Source: Paraburkholderia phenazinium (GTDB lineage Bacteria > Pseudomonadota > Gammaproteobacteria > Burkholderiales > Burkholderiaceae). From it: 64,000 nt of DNA. The notes below the pieces were generated by a model, which searched no databases, had not been told where the DNA came from, and saw only the letters and a list, made by a program, of their open reading frames with translations. Where the stretch lies: assembly GCF_900100735.1 (NCBI RefSeq), contig NZ_FNCJ01000028.1, forward strand, positions 1 to 64,000, in the 5' to 3' direction. Below are positions 26,297 to 34,105 of this stretch, piece after piece. Each line of letters begins with the position of its first letter. The stretch's first letter is position 1. Both the position numbers and the translations under genes were made by a program.

Positions 26297-26354
26297 GGTA
26301 GGGATACGTTGGTGTGCCGATAGGGATTTGAAGGATTTGTGTAATAAGCTGGCG

Positions 26355-26370
26355 ACCAGATTTCTCTGGT
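26355..26370. promoter_or_regulatory. Second 6-4-6 dyad in the luxR gap
   Basis: ACCAGA-TTTC-TCTGGT is a perfect inverted repeat with the same geometry as the dyad at 26281. The two centres are 74 bp apart, close to seven helical turns. It lies 161 bp upstream of luxR. It lacks the CT-N12-AG ends, so it may serve another protein or be a weaker LuxR site. Confidence 0.4.
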
Positions 26371-26530
26371 TCCTGCCGTATGCCGCATAAATACAATGCC
26401 GATCACCGTCTTCACATTCAGAAAATGCAGCGTGAGTAACTGGCCGCTGGAATTTCGAATTAACTTATTTAATCAGCATGATTCGCAGTGCGCGTAGTCG
26501 TTTCCAGATGCATTTAACGCAGGTGCCGCC

Positions 26531-27232
26531 ATGCATATGTGGAGAGAAACGTATTTGGATTTATTCGCATCGACTCGATCCGAGGCCGATATCTTTCGGA
26601 AATTGTCGTTTGCGGTCAGGGAACTGGGTTTCGAATACTGTGCATTCGGAACTTGCGTTCCGTTTCCGATCAGCAATCCGCGATTTACGCTCCAGTCCGA
26701 TTACCCGGACGCCTGGGAAGATCGATATGTCAGCTCCAACTATTTCGCGGTCGACCCCACGGTTCGGCACAGCCTGACACAATCGATGCCGCTGGTCTGG
26801 CAAGCGGATGGCCAGACGCAAAATCTTGAGTTCTGGGAGGAAGCCGCTCATCACGGACTGCGTTACGGCTGGAGCATGCCCACAATCGCTCGAAACGGAC
26901 CGGTCGGATTGGTTAGCATGGTGCGATCAGGCGAGCCGATCGACCCGCTTGAACTCGTTTCCAAGGAATACCGGATGTTATGGCTCGTCAACGCGGTCAG
27001 CGGCGCAATGCAGGCGGATTTCGCCGCTCGGTACGCGGTCGAACTGACGAGCCGTGAACGCGAAGCCCTGAGATGGTCGGCGTCGGGAAAGACCTATGTG
27101 GAAATCGGCATGATCATGTCGGTCGACGAACGGACCGTAAAATTTCATCTGGTCAACACGATGCGCAAGCTCAATGCGATGAACAAGACCGAGGCGGCGG
27201 TCAAGGCGGCGATGTTGGGCCTCCTGTGGTGA
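26531..27232 (+). CDS. LuxR-family quorum-sensing regulator (orphan)
   Basis: 233-residue regulator with an N-terminal autoinducer-binding domain and a C-terminal LuxR helix-turn-helix (LTSREREALRWSASGKTYVEIGMIMSVDERTVKFHL). The pocket residues expected of acyl-homoserine-lactone receptors are present with the right spacing: W62, Y66, D75, P76, W90 and G113. AGGTG precedes the ATG. No luxI synthase gene is in the window, so it is a LuxR solo here. It is divergent from the methyl-cycle operon and probably controls it. Confidence 0.92.
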   Translation: MHMWRETYLDLFASTRSEADIFRKLSFAVRELGFEYCAFGTCVPFPISNPRFTLQSDYPDAWEDRYVSSNYFAVDPTVRHSLTQSMPLVWQADGQTQNLEFWEEAAHHGLRYGWSMPTIARNGPVGLVSMVRSGEPIDPLELVSKEYRMLWLVNAVSGAMQADFAARYAVELTSREREALRWSASGKTYVEIGMIMSVDERTVKFHLVNTMRKLNAMNKTEAAVKAAMLGLLW

Positions 27233-27310
27233 CCGCGTATTCCGACGGCACACCGCGCCCATCGCGACGTGGAAGAACATCCCCCCTGCTCGCCGGCCGG
27301 GACAATGGCG

Positions 27311-28132
27311 CTATCCGAATGTGAGTCGCTGAACAAAGAACGACACGATCTGGTCGCGAGCCTCCGCTGTCGGCTCGCCGGCCTTATCGATCAGGTGGGC
27401 AGTCACGACACTGTGAGGGCACGCCACATGCTGGGCGAAGAACGAAGGCACGTCACGGTTGGCAGCACTATCGGGGAGCACGCGCCCGACGAAACGCTCG
27501 CCAAGTCCGGCTGCATAGGCAGCAAAGCGCTCGGCTCTGCAAAAACGGTCACCTTCAAATCGATAGGCCAACACCGTGAGGTTTTCCCGCTCGAGACGCT
27601 CTCGGACTGCCGCGAGTTCGTCGGGCGCCATCTCAATGCCACCGGGGTTGTCCAGTGGTAGCGACGGCTGGCAAAGCACAGGTGCCAGCATCGCAGGCTC
27701 AAGCATCATCGAGAGTGCAAAGTTACCGGTAAAGCACATGCCAATCGCACCGACGCCTGGGCCGCCGCACTCCTCATGTGCCAGTCCCGCCAGCGCCCTG
27801 AGCCACTGTGTCACCGGGCTCGACTGATTGCCGGCTAATGCGCGAAACTCTGCACTGACACAGGCTCGCCGGAAGACGGCTGCACCCGCTTCGGCATCCG
27901 GTACGGCGCCGTCTCGACCGAAGAGCGACGGCATGTAGACCGTCATACCTGCATCGCGCACCCAGCGGCTGAACCGTGCGACATGCGGACTAATGCCCGG
28001 CATCTCCGTCATGACGATCACAGCCGGTCCTGATCCGGCCACGTGAACGATCTTTGTCACGCCGTCGAGCGTGATTGCGCGGCGCGTGAAGTCGTCGAGG
28101 CTGTCATCCTCTTTCATGCTGGCGTTCGCCAT
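27311..28132 (-). CDS. Dienelactone hydrolase family protein
   Basis: Alpha/beta hydrolase of 273 residues with the dienelactone-hydrolase nucleophile elbow GMCFTG (Cys nucleophile). VIVMTEMPGISPHVARF matches the family's N-terminal region and the catalytic His is in the C-terminal part. The substrate is unknown. The ATG at 28132 has AGGAG eight bases upstream. It is divergent from a GlxA-type AraC regulator 94 bp away, which is the likely controller. Confidence 0.85.
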   Translation of the reverse strand: MANASMKEDDSLDDFTRRAITLDGVTKIVHVAGSGPAVIVMTEMPGISPHVARFSRWVRDAGMTVYMPSLFGRDGAVPDAEAGAAVFRRACVSAEFRALAGNQSSPVTQWLRALAGLAHEECGGPGVGAIGMCFTGNFALSMMLEPAMLAPVLCQPSLPLDNPGGIEMAPDELAAVRERLERENLTVLAYRFEGDRFCRAERFAAYAAGLGERFVGRVLPDSAANRDVPSFFAQHVACPHSVVTAHLIDKAGEPTAEARDQIVSFFVQRLTFG

Positions 28133-28189
28133 CAACTTGTCTCCTGTTAGGGAATGCCTGCATTAGGCGCTCCAGGCGAGTAAGCTTCT

Positions 28190-28207
28190 AGTGTCCGTTT
28201 AGACACT
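28190..28207. promoter_or_regulatory. Inverted repeat AGTGTC-N6-GACACT
   Basis: Perfect 6-bp arms around CGTTTA, placed between the dienelactone hydrolase start (28132) and the AraC-type regulator start (28227). The position suits an operator that serves both divergent genes. Confidence 0.5.
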
Positions 28208-28226
28208 TTTAAAGCGTTTTCAGTCA

Positions 28227-29210
28227 ATGAACGATTTCACTGTTCTGGTGCTGCCGGGTGCTTACGCGACAAGCGTGGCTGCGACTCTGGATGTCCTGCA
28301 TGCGGCATCGGTCCTGGCGCCGCGTCTGCATCTGGCACGTCCAACCTGGCGCGTTATGTCGCCATCCGGGGGCTCCGTACCCGTGAGCAGCGGCATGCAC
28401 ATCGAAGCCGCAGCGTTGCCGAAACGGTTTCGCTCTGATGGGGCGACCTGGATCGTGCCCGGATTGGGGATCGACGATGCGAGCGCAATCGCAACCCGTT
28501 TGACGCAAGAAGATGCGCGGCTGGCGATCCAGGCCGTTGCCGCGCATGCCGCCTCGGGCAGCCACGTCGCGGCGTCCTGCTCCGCAGTGTTTCTGCTTCA
28601 GGCCGCCGGGCTGCTGGCGCAGCGTCGGGTCACAACGTCCTGGTGGCTGGCGGCTCAACTACAGCGGTTAGAACCCAGTTGCATTGTCGATGCCGACAGG
28701 ATGGTTTGTGCGGACAGCGCCGTGAGTACGGCCGGCGCTGCATTTGCGCAGACCGATTTGATGCTTCACCTTCTACGGACGCGGTTTGGCGTTGCCCTGG
28801 CTGACGCAGTGAGCCGGGTTCTGCTTGTAGACGCTCGTCAAGCGCAAGCGCGCTTTGTCGCGCCGACGATGTTGTCCAACGGAAACGAGTTGATCGGCCG
28901 TCTGGTGGCGCGCATCGAATCCGCGTTGCCGCATCCGCCCAGCATTGGCGTGCTGGCAGACGAATTTGCCATGTCTCAGAGAACGCTGGCGCGGCGCGTA
29001 AAAGCGGCCACGGGCAAGAGTACGTTGGCGCTGGTGCAGAGTGTGCGGCTGAATCGCGCCCGGATGCTGATCGAATCGAGCAGGATGGCCATCGAGCAAG
29101 TCGCCGAACAGGTGGGCTATGAGGATGCCACGGCCCTTAGACGCCTTATGCGCAAGGTGGCGGGTGTGAACCCCAGTCAATATCGGACGGGAGGTCAGGT
29201 GCCTGGGTAG
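28227..29210 (+). CDS. GlxA-type AraC-family transcriptional regulator
   Basis: 327-residue regulator. Residues 1-180 form a DJ-1/PfpI-like (class I amidotransferase-like) sensor domain with VLPGAYATSVAATLDVL and SCSAVFLLQAAG (nucleophile-elbow Cys). Residues about 225-320 hold the double AraC helix-turn-helix (IGVLADEFAMSQRTLARRVKAATG and IEQVAEQVGYEDATALRRLMRKVAGVNPSQYR). Members of this type usually regulate an adjacent divergent gene, here the dienelactone hydrolase. Confidence 0.92.
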   Translation: MNDFTVLVLPGAYATSVAATLDVLHAASVLAPRLHLARPTWRVMSPSGGSVPVSSGMHIEAAALPKRFRSDGATWIVPGLGIDDASAIATRLTQEDARLAIQAVAAHAASGSHVAASCSAVFLLQAAGLLAQRRVTTSWWLAAQLQRLEPSCIVDADRMVCADSAVSTAGAAFAQTDLMLHLLRTRFGVALADAVSRVLLVDARQAQARFVAPTMLSNGNELIGRLVARIESALPHPPSIGVLADEFAMSQRTLARRVKAATGKSTLALVQSVRLNRARMLIESSRMAIEQVAEQVGYEDATALRRLMRKVAGVNPSQYRTGGQVPG

Positions 29211-29276
29211 ATGTCGATACAACGTCTATCAAAAGATTCATCCCGGTCTGCAACACTGTCGCTACCGCTCAACATG

Positions 29277-30431
29277 CTAATTCGCGATTGTTGCCAGACT
29301 GGCGTTGCGGACAGCCTTGCCGCCCACCAGGAAAACGACCAATGCGGCGACGAGCAGCACGCACAACGCCAACCGTAACCCGACGAGCCCCGCGCCGAAT
29401 CCGATCATAGGCGGCCCCACCAGGAAGCCTGCATACCCGGCCGTGGCAGCCATCGACACACCGACAGCCGGCGTCAAAGTCGAGCGTCCCGCCGCGCTGA
29501 AAATGACCGGGACGACATTGGCCAGGCCAACGCCCACGAGTGCGAATCCTACACACGCAGTCACGACGTTCGGCAGATCCAGCACGAGTGCAAGCCCCGT
29601 GGCTGCGACCAGGCCACCAAGCGCTGTGACCCTCTCCGAGCCAAAGCGACGCACGGATACATCGCCGACAATCCGGCATGCCGCCATTGAAAAAGCGAAC
29701 GCCGAATAACCGATGGCGGCGACGCTCGCCTCTCCGCTCAGAACCGAGCGCAAGAACACGGCACTCCAGTCAGCTATTGCGCCCTCCATCATCATGCAAA
29801 GGAATGCCAGTGCGGCAAGTTTCATGACAGCGGCCGAGGGCAACGCCAATCCGCTAGTGGGTGCGCTGGCGCGAGGTCCAATGTCGCGCAGAGCGGCCAC
29901 AGCGGCGCAGACAATCAGCACTCCGATAAATAGGCCCGGCAGCATCAGACCGCCGATGACACCGACACCCCATTTCTGAAGCATGGCGCCGGACGCGGCG
30001 CCTAAAAGTCCGCCTGCACTCCAGGCAGCATGGAACGAAGACATGATCGGTGAGCGCCATTCCGCTTCAATCGTGCTCGCGTGCCCGTTCATCGAAACGT
30101 CGAGCGCACCGTTAGTCGCGCCGAGCATGAGCAGAGCCAGACCGAGCGACAGGATGTTGGGCGCGAACGCGGGTAACGGCAGTGCGACGACGAATGCCAC
30201 GCCAAGTAGCGCGGTGGCGCGACCGCTTCCGAACCGGGGCGCTAGCCGTCCGGCAAGCGGCATTGTGACAATGGCGCCCAGCGCAAAGGCAAATAGCCCC
30301 AACCCTAATGTGGTGTCGCTCAGCGAGAGGGCCGCCTTGATGCGCGGAACCTCGACGGCCCAGGCGCCGATCCCGAATCCATTGGCGAGAAACACTGCGA
30401 GGGTGGCAAAACGCTCTTTGACGGGTTTCAT
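29277..30431 (-). CDS. MFS transporter (YbjJ-like)
   Basis: Twelve-helix permease of 384 residues. GIGAWAVEVPRIKAALSLSDTTLGLGLFAFALGA and DVSMNGHASTIEAEWRSPIMSSFHAAWSAGGLLGA are typical of the YbjJ/fucose-permease-like branch. It overlaps the DeoR-type regulator gene by 4 bp (ATGA), so the two form an operon and the substrate may be a sugar or sugar phosphate sensed by that regulator. It is convergent with the AraC gene. Confidence 0.85.
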   Translation of the reverse strand: MKPVKERFATLAVFLANGFGIGAWAVEVPRIKAALSLSDTTLGLGLFAFALGAIVTMPLAGRLAPRFGSGRATALLGVAFVVALPLPAFAPNILSLGLALLMLGATNGALDVSMNGHASTIEAEWRSPIMSSFHAAWSAGGLLGAASGAMLQKWGVGVIGGLMLPGLFIGVLIVCAAVAALRDIGPRASAPTSGLALPSAAVMKLAALAFLCMMMEGAIADWSAVFLRSVLSGEASVAAIGYSAFAFSMAACRIVGDVSVRRFGSERVTALGGLVAATGLALVLDLPNVVTACVGFALVGVGLANVVPVIFSAAGRSTLTPAVGVSMAATAGYAGFLVGPPMIGFGAGLVGLRLALCVLLVAALVVFLVGGKAVRNASLATIAN

Positions 30432-31198
30432 GGCGTGGCCACCATGACGGTGTCGCAGACTTTCTGGAGTTCGGTCAGGCTATCGGCCGAGAGTTGCGAT
30501 TCCACGATCAGATAATCGATCGCAGATGCCGGCGCAACAATGAACGGCGCGGAAGTCATCAGCTTCTCCGAAGTCATCGCGATGGCGACGAGGCCGCTTG
30601 CCTTGATCATTGCTCGCTTCAGTTCGGCATCTTCGGCGTCGAATGCGGCGATGCCTTCAACTGGATCGAGTGCACACGCGCCGAGAAAGCACAGATCGGC
30701 TTTGATCTGCTGGACTTGAAGCATTGCTGTCGCGCCTATGGAGCCACCCACCTGCCTGCCGACCCGGCCGCCAATCAGGATCACATCGAAACCGGGGCGA
30801 TCGAGCATGCGTGCGCAAGCCTCCGGCGAGTTCGTCACCACCGTCAGGTCCGCGTTGTCTGGTAACGCCGCTGCGATCGCGACATTGGTTGTGCCGGCGT
30901 CCAGCAAAATGACCTGCTTGGGCCGCACGATCGACACAGCGACCTCGGCGAGGCATGCCTTTCGGTCGACGCTTTCGCGCATACGGGTTGCTGCAGGTTG
31001 GTCGGCTGGCGAGGTGAGCAGGGCGCCGCCGTAGACGCGCCGGCAGTGTCCCGCGTCGGCCAGGTCGCGTAAGTGACGGCGGACGGTATGTTCAGATGTA
31101 TTGAGTTCGACCGCTAGTTCGGAGGCCAGAACGCGGCCTCGGGTTCGCAGCCGCTCCAGAATGAGTCGTTCACGTTCGTCGGGTAGAAGCCCGTCCAT
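30428..31198 (-). CDS. DeoR/GlpR-family transcriptional regulator
   Basis: 256-residue repressor. N-terminal helix-turn-helix LPDERERLILERLRTRGRVLASELAVELNTSEHTVRRHLRDL is followed by the sugar-phosphate-binding DeoR C-terminal domain (LLDAGTTNVAIAAAL, VVTNSP, LIGGRV). The start MDGLLPDERERL at 31198 is chosen for its AGGA five bases upstream; the ATG at 31222 has none. It is coupled to the MFS gene by ATGA. Direct repeats GAGCAT upstream (about 31252 and 31279) could be its own operator. Confidence 0.9.
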   Translation of the reverse strand: MDGLLPDERERLILERLRTRGRVLASELAVELNTSEHTVRRHLRDLADAGHCRRVYGGALLTSPADQPAATRMRESVDRKACLAEVAVSIVRPKQVILLDAGTTNVAIAAALPDNADLTVVTNSPEACARMLDRPGFDVILIGGRVGRQVGGSIGATAMLQVQQIKADLCFLGACALDPVEGIAAFDAEDAELKRAMIKASGLVAIAMTSEKLMTSAPFIVAPASAIDYLIVESQLSADSLTELQKVCDTVMVATP

Positions 31199-31557
31199 TG
31201 CGTCCTGGCGTGTTCGCTGCATTTGGAGGTCTCAGTTTGGCTGATGAGTGAGCATAATGTAGCAAAAAATATCGTAAACGAGCATCGAGCGCAAGGGCGG
31301 ATTTTCTGGCATGGTCGGCAGCCGCTGTGTTGTGGTGCTGGGCGGGGGGATGCGCAGGGCGAAGATTCCAGGCGTCGGTTCCACTCAGGAACCGGCCATC
31401 CAACTCGAAATGTTGAAGGGTTGCTTGTCGGCCGTTGCCGACATTGGGACGAGCTGGGTTCTGCGTCAGCAATGCGGCGGATTGCTGACAGTGGCGGAAT
31501 CGAGCAGCCGGACGGCAGCTTCCTGCATAGGTGAACTCACACTCCCGACCCGGAGCG
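31199..31557. other. Gene-free stretch upstream of the DeoR regulator
   Basis: No convincing gene in any frame. The part next to the DeoR gene (31240-31290) is AT-rich and likely carries its promoter. The remainder is patchy and precedes the chemoreceptor remnant at 31558, which is consistent with a degraded region. Confidence 0.5.
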
Positions 31558-31678
31558 GTTATACGCGGAGCACCGCCGCAGTCTCGCGCAGTCGCTGGGC
31601 CTGCTCGTCGAGCGCAGCCGCCGCTTCCTCGACGAGCGACGCATTCTGCTCGGTGGCGCGCTCCAGCTGTGCGCTTCA
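31558..31678 (-). pseudogene. C-terminal fragment of a methyl-accepting chemotaxis protein
   Basis: The minus strand encodes AQLERATEQNASLVEEAAAA followed by LDEQAQRLRETAAVLRV and a TAA stop. This is the classic C-terminal end of Burkholderia chemoreceptors (compare 'TQQNAALVEEAAAA...QA..L...V.VFR'). An in-frame TGA lies directly upstream and no chemoreceptor signalling domain follows in any frame, so about 36 codons are all that remains. It marks a deletion or recombination endpoint next to the LysR patch. Confidence 0.75.
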
Positions 31679-31711
31679 ATGGGTACCAATGATGGGGGCC
31701 GCCACCCACTC

Positions 31712-31759
31712 TGAGAAGCCGGTATATTGCGATGCGAGACATCCCTCTCAGAGATAGAT
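31712..31759. promoter_or_regulatory. 48-bp operator-like element, copy 1
   Basis: Blocks in fixed register: TGAGAAG, 5 bp, then ATATTGCGATGCGAGACATC, 7 bp, and GAGATAGAT. The core has the dyad GATG-N5-CATC. It ends 10 bp before the LysR start codon at 31770 and is the reference copy; three related copies are at 33748, 33962 and 36195. By hand count it shares 34 of 48 positions with each of the copies at 33748 and 36195, without gaps. I infer a LysR-protein binding site or its promoter. Confidence 0.6.
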
Positions 31760-31769
31760 AAAGGCTTAT

Positions 31770-32702
31770 ATGCTCGACGGCGTATCCCTCGACCAGCTCA
31801 GAACATTCATCGCCGCGGTGGACGAAGGAAGCTTCTCCGCGGCGGCTCGACGCTTGAACCGCGTGCAGTCCGCAGTCAGTGGCTGGGTGAGTGCTTTGGA
31901 GGAGCAGATCGGCATCACACTATTCGACAGGTCAGGGCGTTTCCCAAAACTAACGCCTGAAGGCGTGCTCCTTCTTGCGGATGCGCGGGCCATCGTATCG
32001 GGTGTTGACACCCTCAAAGCTCGGGCAAAGCTCATGGCCTCGGGAGTCGAGGCCGAGCTCTCCGTGGTGTTCGATGTCTTCTTTCCCACTGCCGCCATCA
32101 GCGAGGCAGCCAGAGCGTTCGCCAAGCGCTTCCCGTTGACGCCGTTACGGATCTTCGTGGAGGGTTTGGGTGCTGGGTATCAGCCGGTACTGGAGGGGCG
32201 CTGCACGTTGGGCATCCTCGCCTCACTCCCAATGGACTTCCCGTCGCTGGCTGTCGACCGCCTCGGCACCGTCCCGTTGGTGATGGTTGCTGCGCGTGGC
32301 CACCCGCTTGCAAACTTCGAGGGCCATATCCCCAAGAAGGAACTCTCCAAGCACGTGCAACTGGTCTTGACCGATCGTTCACAGCTGCTCGCTGGCCGCG
32401 ACTACGGGGTCCTATCGTCTACGACCTGGCGCCTGGCCGATCTGTCCACGAAATATGCGTTGCTCAAGGACTGTGTCGGCTGGGGAGGGATGCCTCTTCA
32501 CATGGTGGAGAAAGACATTGCCTCCGGTGACCTGGTCGCCCTTGACGTCGATGGTGTCCCGCGCGCCGGAGCCATGCTGACCATTTCTGCCGTCTACCCA
32601 GCCGCAACGCCTCCTGGTCCAGCTGGCCGCTGGCTCGTTGAGCATCTGAAAGACTGGTCGAGCGCAAAAGAGTCGCCTGAACCCGCAAAACTCCAGCGCT
32701 AG
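31770..32702 (+). CDS. LysR-family transcriptional regulator
   Basis: 310 residues. The N-terminal winged helix (LDQLRTFIAAVDEGSFSAAARRLNRVQSAVSGWVSALEEQIGITLFDRSGR) is followed by a periplasmic-binding-like effector domain. The effector is unknown. The 48-bp element just upstream recurs near the azoreductase and SDR genes, so this protein may govern the patch from 32.7 to 36.0 kb. The first ten codons are duplicated as a fossil at 34019. Confidence 0.92.
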   Translation: MLDGVSLDQLRTFIAAVDEGSFSAAARRLNRVQSAVSGWVSALEEQIGITLFDRSGRFPKLTPEGVLLLADARAIVSGVDTLKARAKLMASGVEAELSVVFDVFFPTAAISEAARAFAKRFPLTPLRIFVEGLGAGYQPVLEGRCTLGILASLPMDFPSLAVDRLGTVPLVMVAARGHPLANFEGHIPKKELSKHVQLVLTDRSQLLAGRDYGVLSSTTWRLADLSTKYALLKDCVGWGGMPLHMVEKDIASGDLVALDVDGVPRAGAMLTISAVYPAATPPGPAGRWLVEHLKDWSSAKESPEPAKLQR

Positions 32703-32722
32703 GCATGCAGTGCTCGATCGTC

Positions 32723-33124
32723 CTACACTCGCGGCTCGGATGCTCGCGCCAGTGCTTGCGTGTCAACGTACTCCCGGATGTTCGTCACCTTGCCATTTCG
32801 AACGGTCATGGCAAAGACGAAATAATCTTCGAACGGCCTATTCGTGGCCTTCACTTTTCCCCTAGCGAGGCCAGTCATCAACACCCGGTCTCCCTGCGCG
32901 ACGAATTCTGGAGGCTCGGGGAATGACGTTTCCAGACCGGAGGCCTTCTGGAGCAAATCCTCCAGTCCGGCATGCCCGCGATGCGTCCCGGCCAAGGCCC
33001 AACCCTCGCCGGGAACGATCCACTCGATATCTTCGGCGCACAACGACAGCAGACGTCGTCTATCGCCGCTGCCCGTTGCTGCAAAGAAGTCTTTGACGAC
33101 TTGGACGTTCTCTTCGATGCTCAT
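32723..33124 (-). CDS. SnoaL/NTF2-like polyketide-cyclase-fold protein
   Basis: 133-residue ketosteroid-isomerase-fold protein: MSIEENVQVVKDFFAATGSGD, LCAEDIEWIVPGEG, and the final strand VRNGKVTNIREYVDTQAL. Its role is unknown; such proteins often isomerise or hydrate small molecules in redox clusters. GGAG lies nine bases upstream of the ATG at 33124, which overlaps the azoreductase stop by 4 bp (ATGA). A broken paralogue is at 34830-35164. Confidence 0.87.
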   Translation of the reverse strand: MSIEENVQVVKDFFAATGSGDRRRLLSLCAEDIEWIVPGEGWALAGTHRGHAGLEDLLQKASGLETSFPEPPEFVAQGDRVLMTGLARGKVKATNRPFEDYFVFAMTVRNGKVTNIREYVDTQALARASEPRV

Positions 33125-33672
33125 CGAAAGCTCTCCATTTTCTGACCTATACGAATGCTTATGGACCGGCGGCTGAGGGCGCAGTGTTGTCGCTTCGAAC
33201 ATCGCAAATCGCCCCCTGCTTGGGCCATGATTGGGATCCGGGGCTGGCCATGGCCACGCACCGACGCGATAAAGGCCTTCTTGTTTTTCAGCAGACCTTC
33301 AGGGCCGGCGGCTGTATAGCTGAACGTCTTGCCGGCTACGGCGATGCGGTCGATCCAGGCCTTCAGGGATGTGGGAATCGAAAAGTTGTACATCGGCGCG
33401 CCGATCACAACAATGTCTGCTGCGAGCAGTTCGTCCAGGTAAGCGTTGCCCTTGACCAAGTCCTCATTGAGGGTCGCGTCTTCGATGACCTCGCCCATGC
33501 GCGCTGCCATGTGCGCCCCAGAGAGGTGGAGTGGTGGATCAGCCGCCAAGTCGCGGTACGTGACCGCTAGGTCAGGGAGGAGAGCGAGCTGCCGGGCAAC
33601 GATCTCGGCGGACAATCGACGGCTCGCCGACACCGCACCGAGCACGCTGGAATCAAGATGAAGAAGCTGCAT
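33121..33672 (-). CDS. azoR: C-terminally truncated FMN-dependent NADH-azoreductase
   Basis: The first 140 residues are clear AzoR: LHLDSSVLGAVSASRRLSAEIV (FMN phosphate loop), IVVIGAPMYNFSIPTSLKAWIDRIAVAGKTFSYTAAGPEGLLKNKKAFIASVRG. After FIASVRG the family match stops; the remaining 40 residues are unrelated, and the normal last 60 residues are missing. The frame nevertheless stays open and ends in ATGA, coupled to the SnoaL-like gene. This looks like a deletion that fused the azoreductase to sequence ahead of that gene. The product is probably inactive or altered. Confidence 0.75.
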   Translation of the reverse strand: MQLLHLDSSVLGAVSASRRLSAEIVARQLALLPDLAVTYRDLAADPPLHLSGAHMAARMGEVIEDATLNEDLVKGNAYLDELLAADIVVIGAPMYNFSIPTSLKAWIDRIAVAGKTFSYTAAGPEGLLKNKKAFIASVRGHGQPRIPIMAQAGGDLRCSKRQHCALSRRSISIRIGQKMESFR

Positions 33673-33747
33673 GGTAGACCTCGCGAATGAATGGAAACGA
33701 AGCGTTCGAACGCTCTGATTTCGAATGCTGCGGCCGAAGCGGGCTCG

Positions 33748-33795
33748 TGAGAAGCGCTGATATTGAGAACCGAACCATCCGTTTTAGCGATGGAT
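33748..33795. promoter_or_regulatory. 48-bp operator-like element, copy 4 (azoR side)
   Basis: TGAGAAG, 5 bp, ATATTGAGAACCGAACCATC, 7 bp, GCGATGGAT: same spacing as the copy before the LysR gene. It lies 76 bp upstream of the minus-strand azoreductase start, a sensible place for control of that gene. Confidence 0.55.
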
Positions 33796-33961
33796 AGTGC
33801 TCGTGCAACTCGGAAAGCGTGCACACGGCAGAGAATCTTTTCTCGCTTGGCACCGGCCAAGCGCGTTCCGCGTCCATGTGCTTGGACGGTAGGCCGTAGT
33901 TCAACGCGTGCGCAATACTTGTTGGCCATCCAGAAGTCGAGGCTGGCAACTGGCCCCGAGT

Positions 33962-34009
33962 CAGGAGGGCGGTATATTGAGATGCGAATCATCACGTGGT
34001 GCGAAAGAA
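33962..34009. promoter_or_regulatory. 48-bp operator-like element, copy 2 (before LysR fossil)
   Basis: The core ATATTGAGATGCGAATCATC differs from copy 1 at three of 20 positions; the TGAGAAG block has decayed to CAGGAGG. It sits 9 bp before the fossil LysR start at 34019, as copy 1 sits before the intact gene. The surrounding stretch 33673-34105 has no intact gene. Confidence 0.6.
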
Positions 34010-34018
34010 CGCAACTGC

Positions 34019-34048
34019 ATGCTCGATGGCGTCTCTCTTGATCAACTC
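34019..34048 (+). pseudogene. Ten-codon fossil of a second LysR gene
   Basis: The sequence encodes MLDGVSLDQL, identical to the first ten residues of the LysR protein at 31770, and then diverges completely. All seven base differences from the intact gene fall at third codon positions. This shows that both copies evolved as coding sequence before this one was cut off after codon 10. Confidence 0.75.
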
Positions 34049-34105
34049 GCATCAAGTTGTCTGCACCCAGTGGCGAGCTCGACATTAAGTGGGCGGCAGG
34101 ACTCG

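Noticed and set aside
26531..27232. Complete LuxI/LuxR pair
   Set aside because: No autoinducer synthase is encoded in any frame near the luxR gene.
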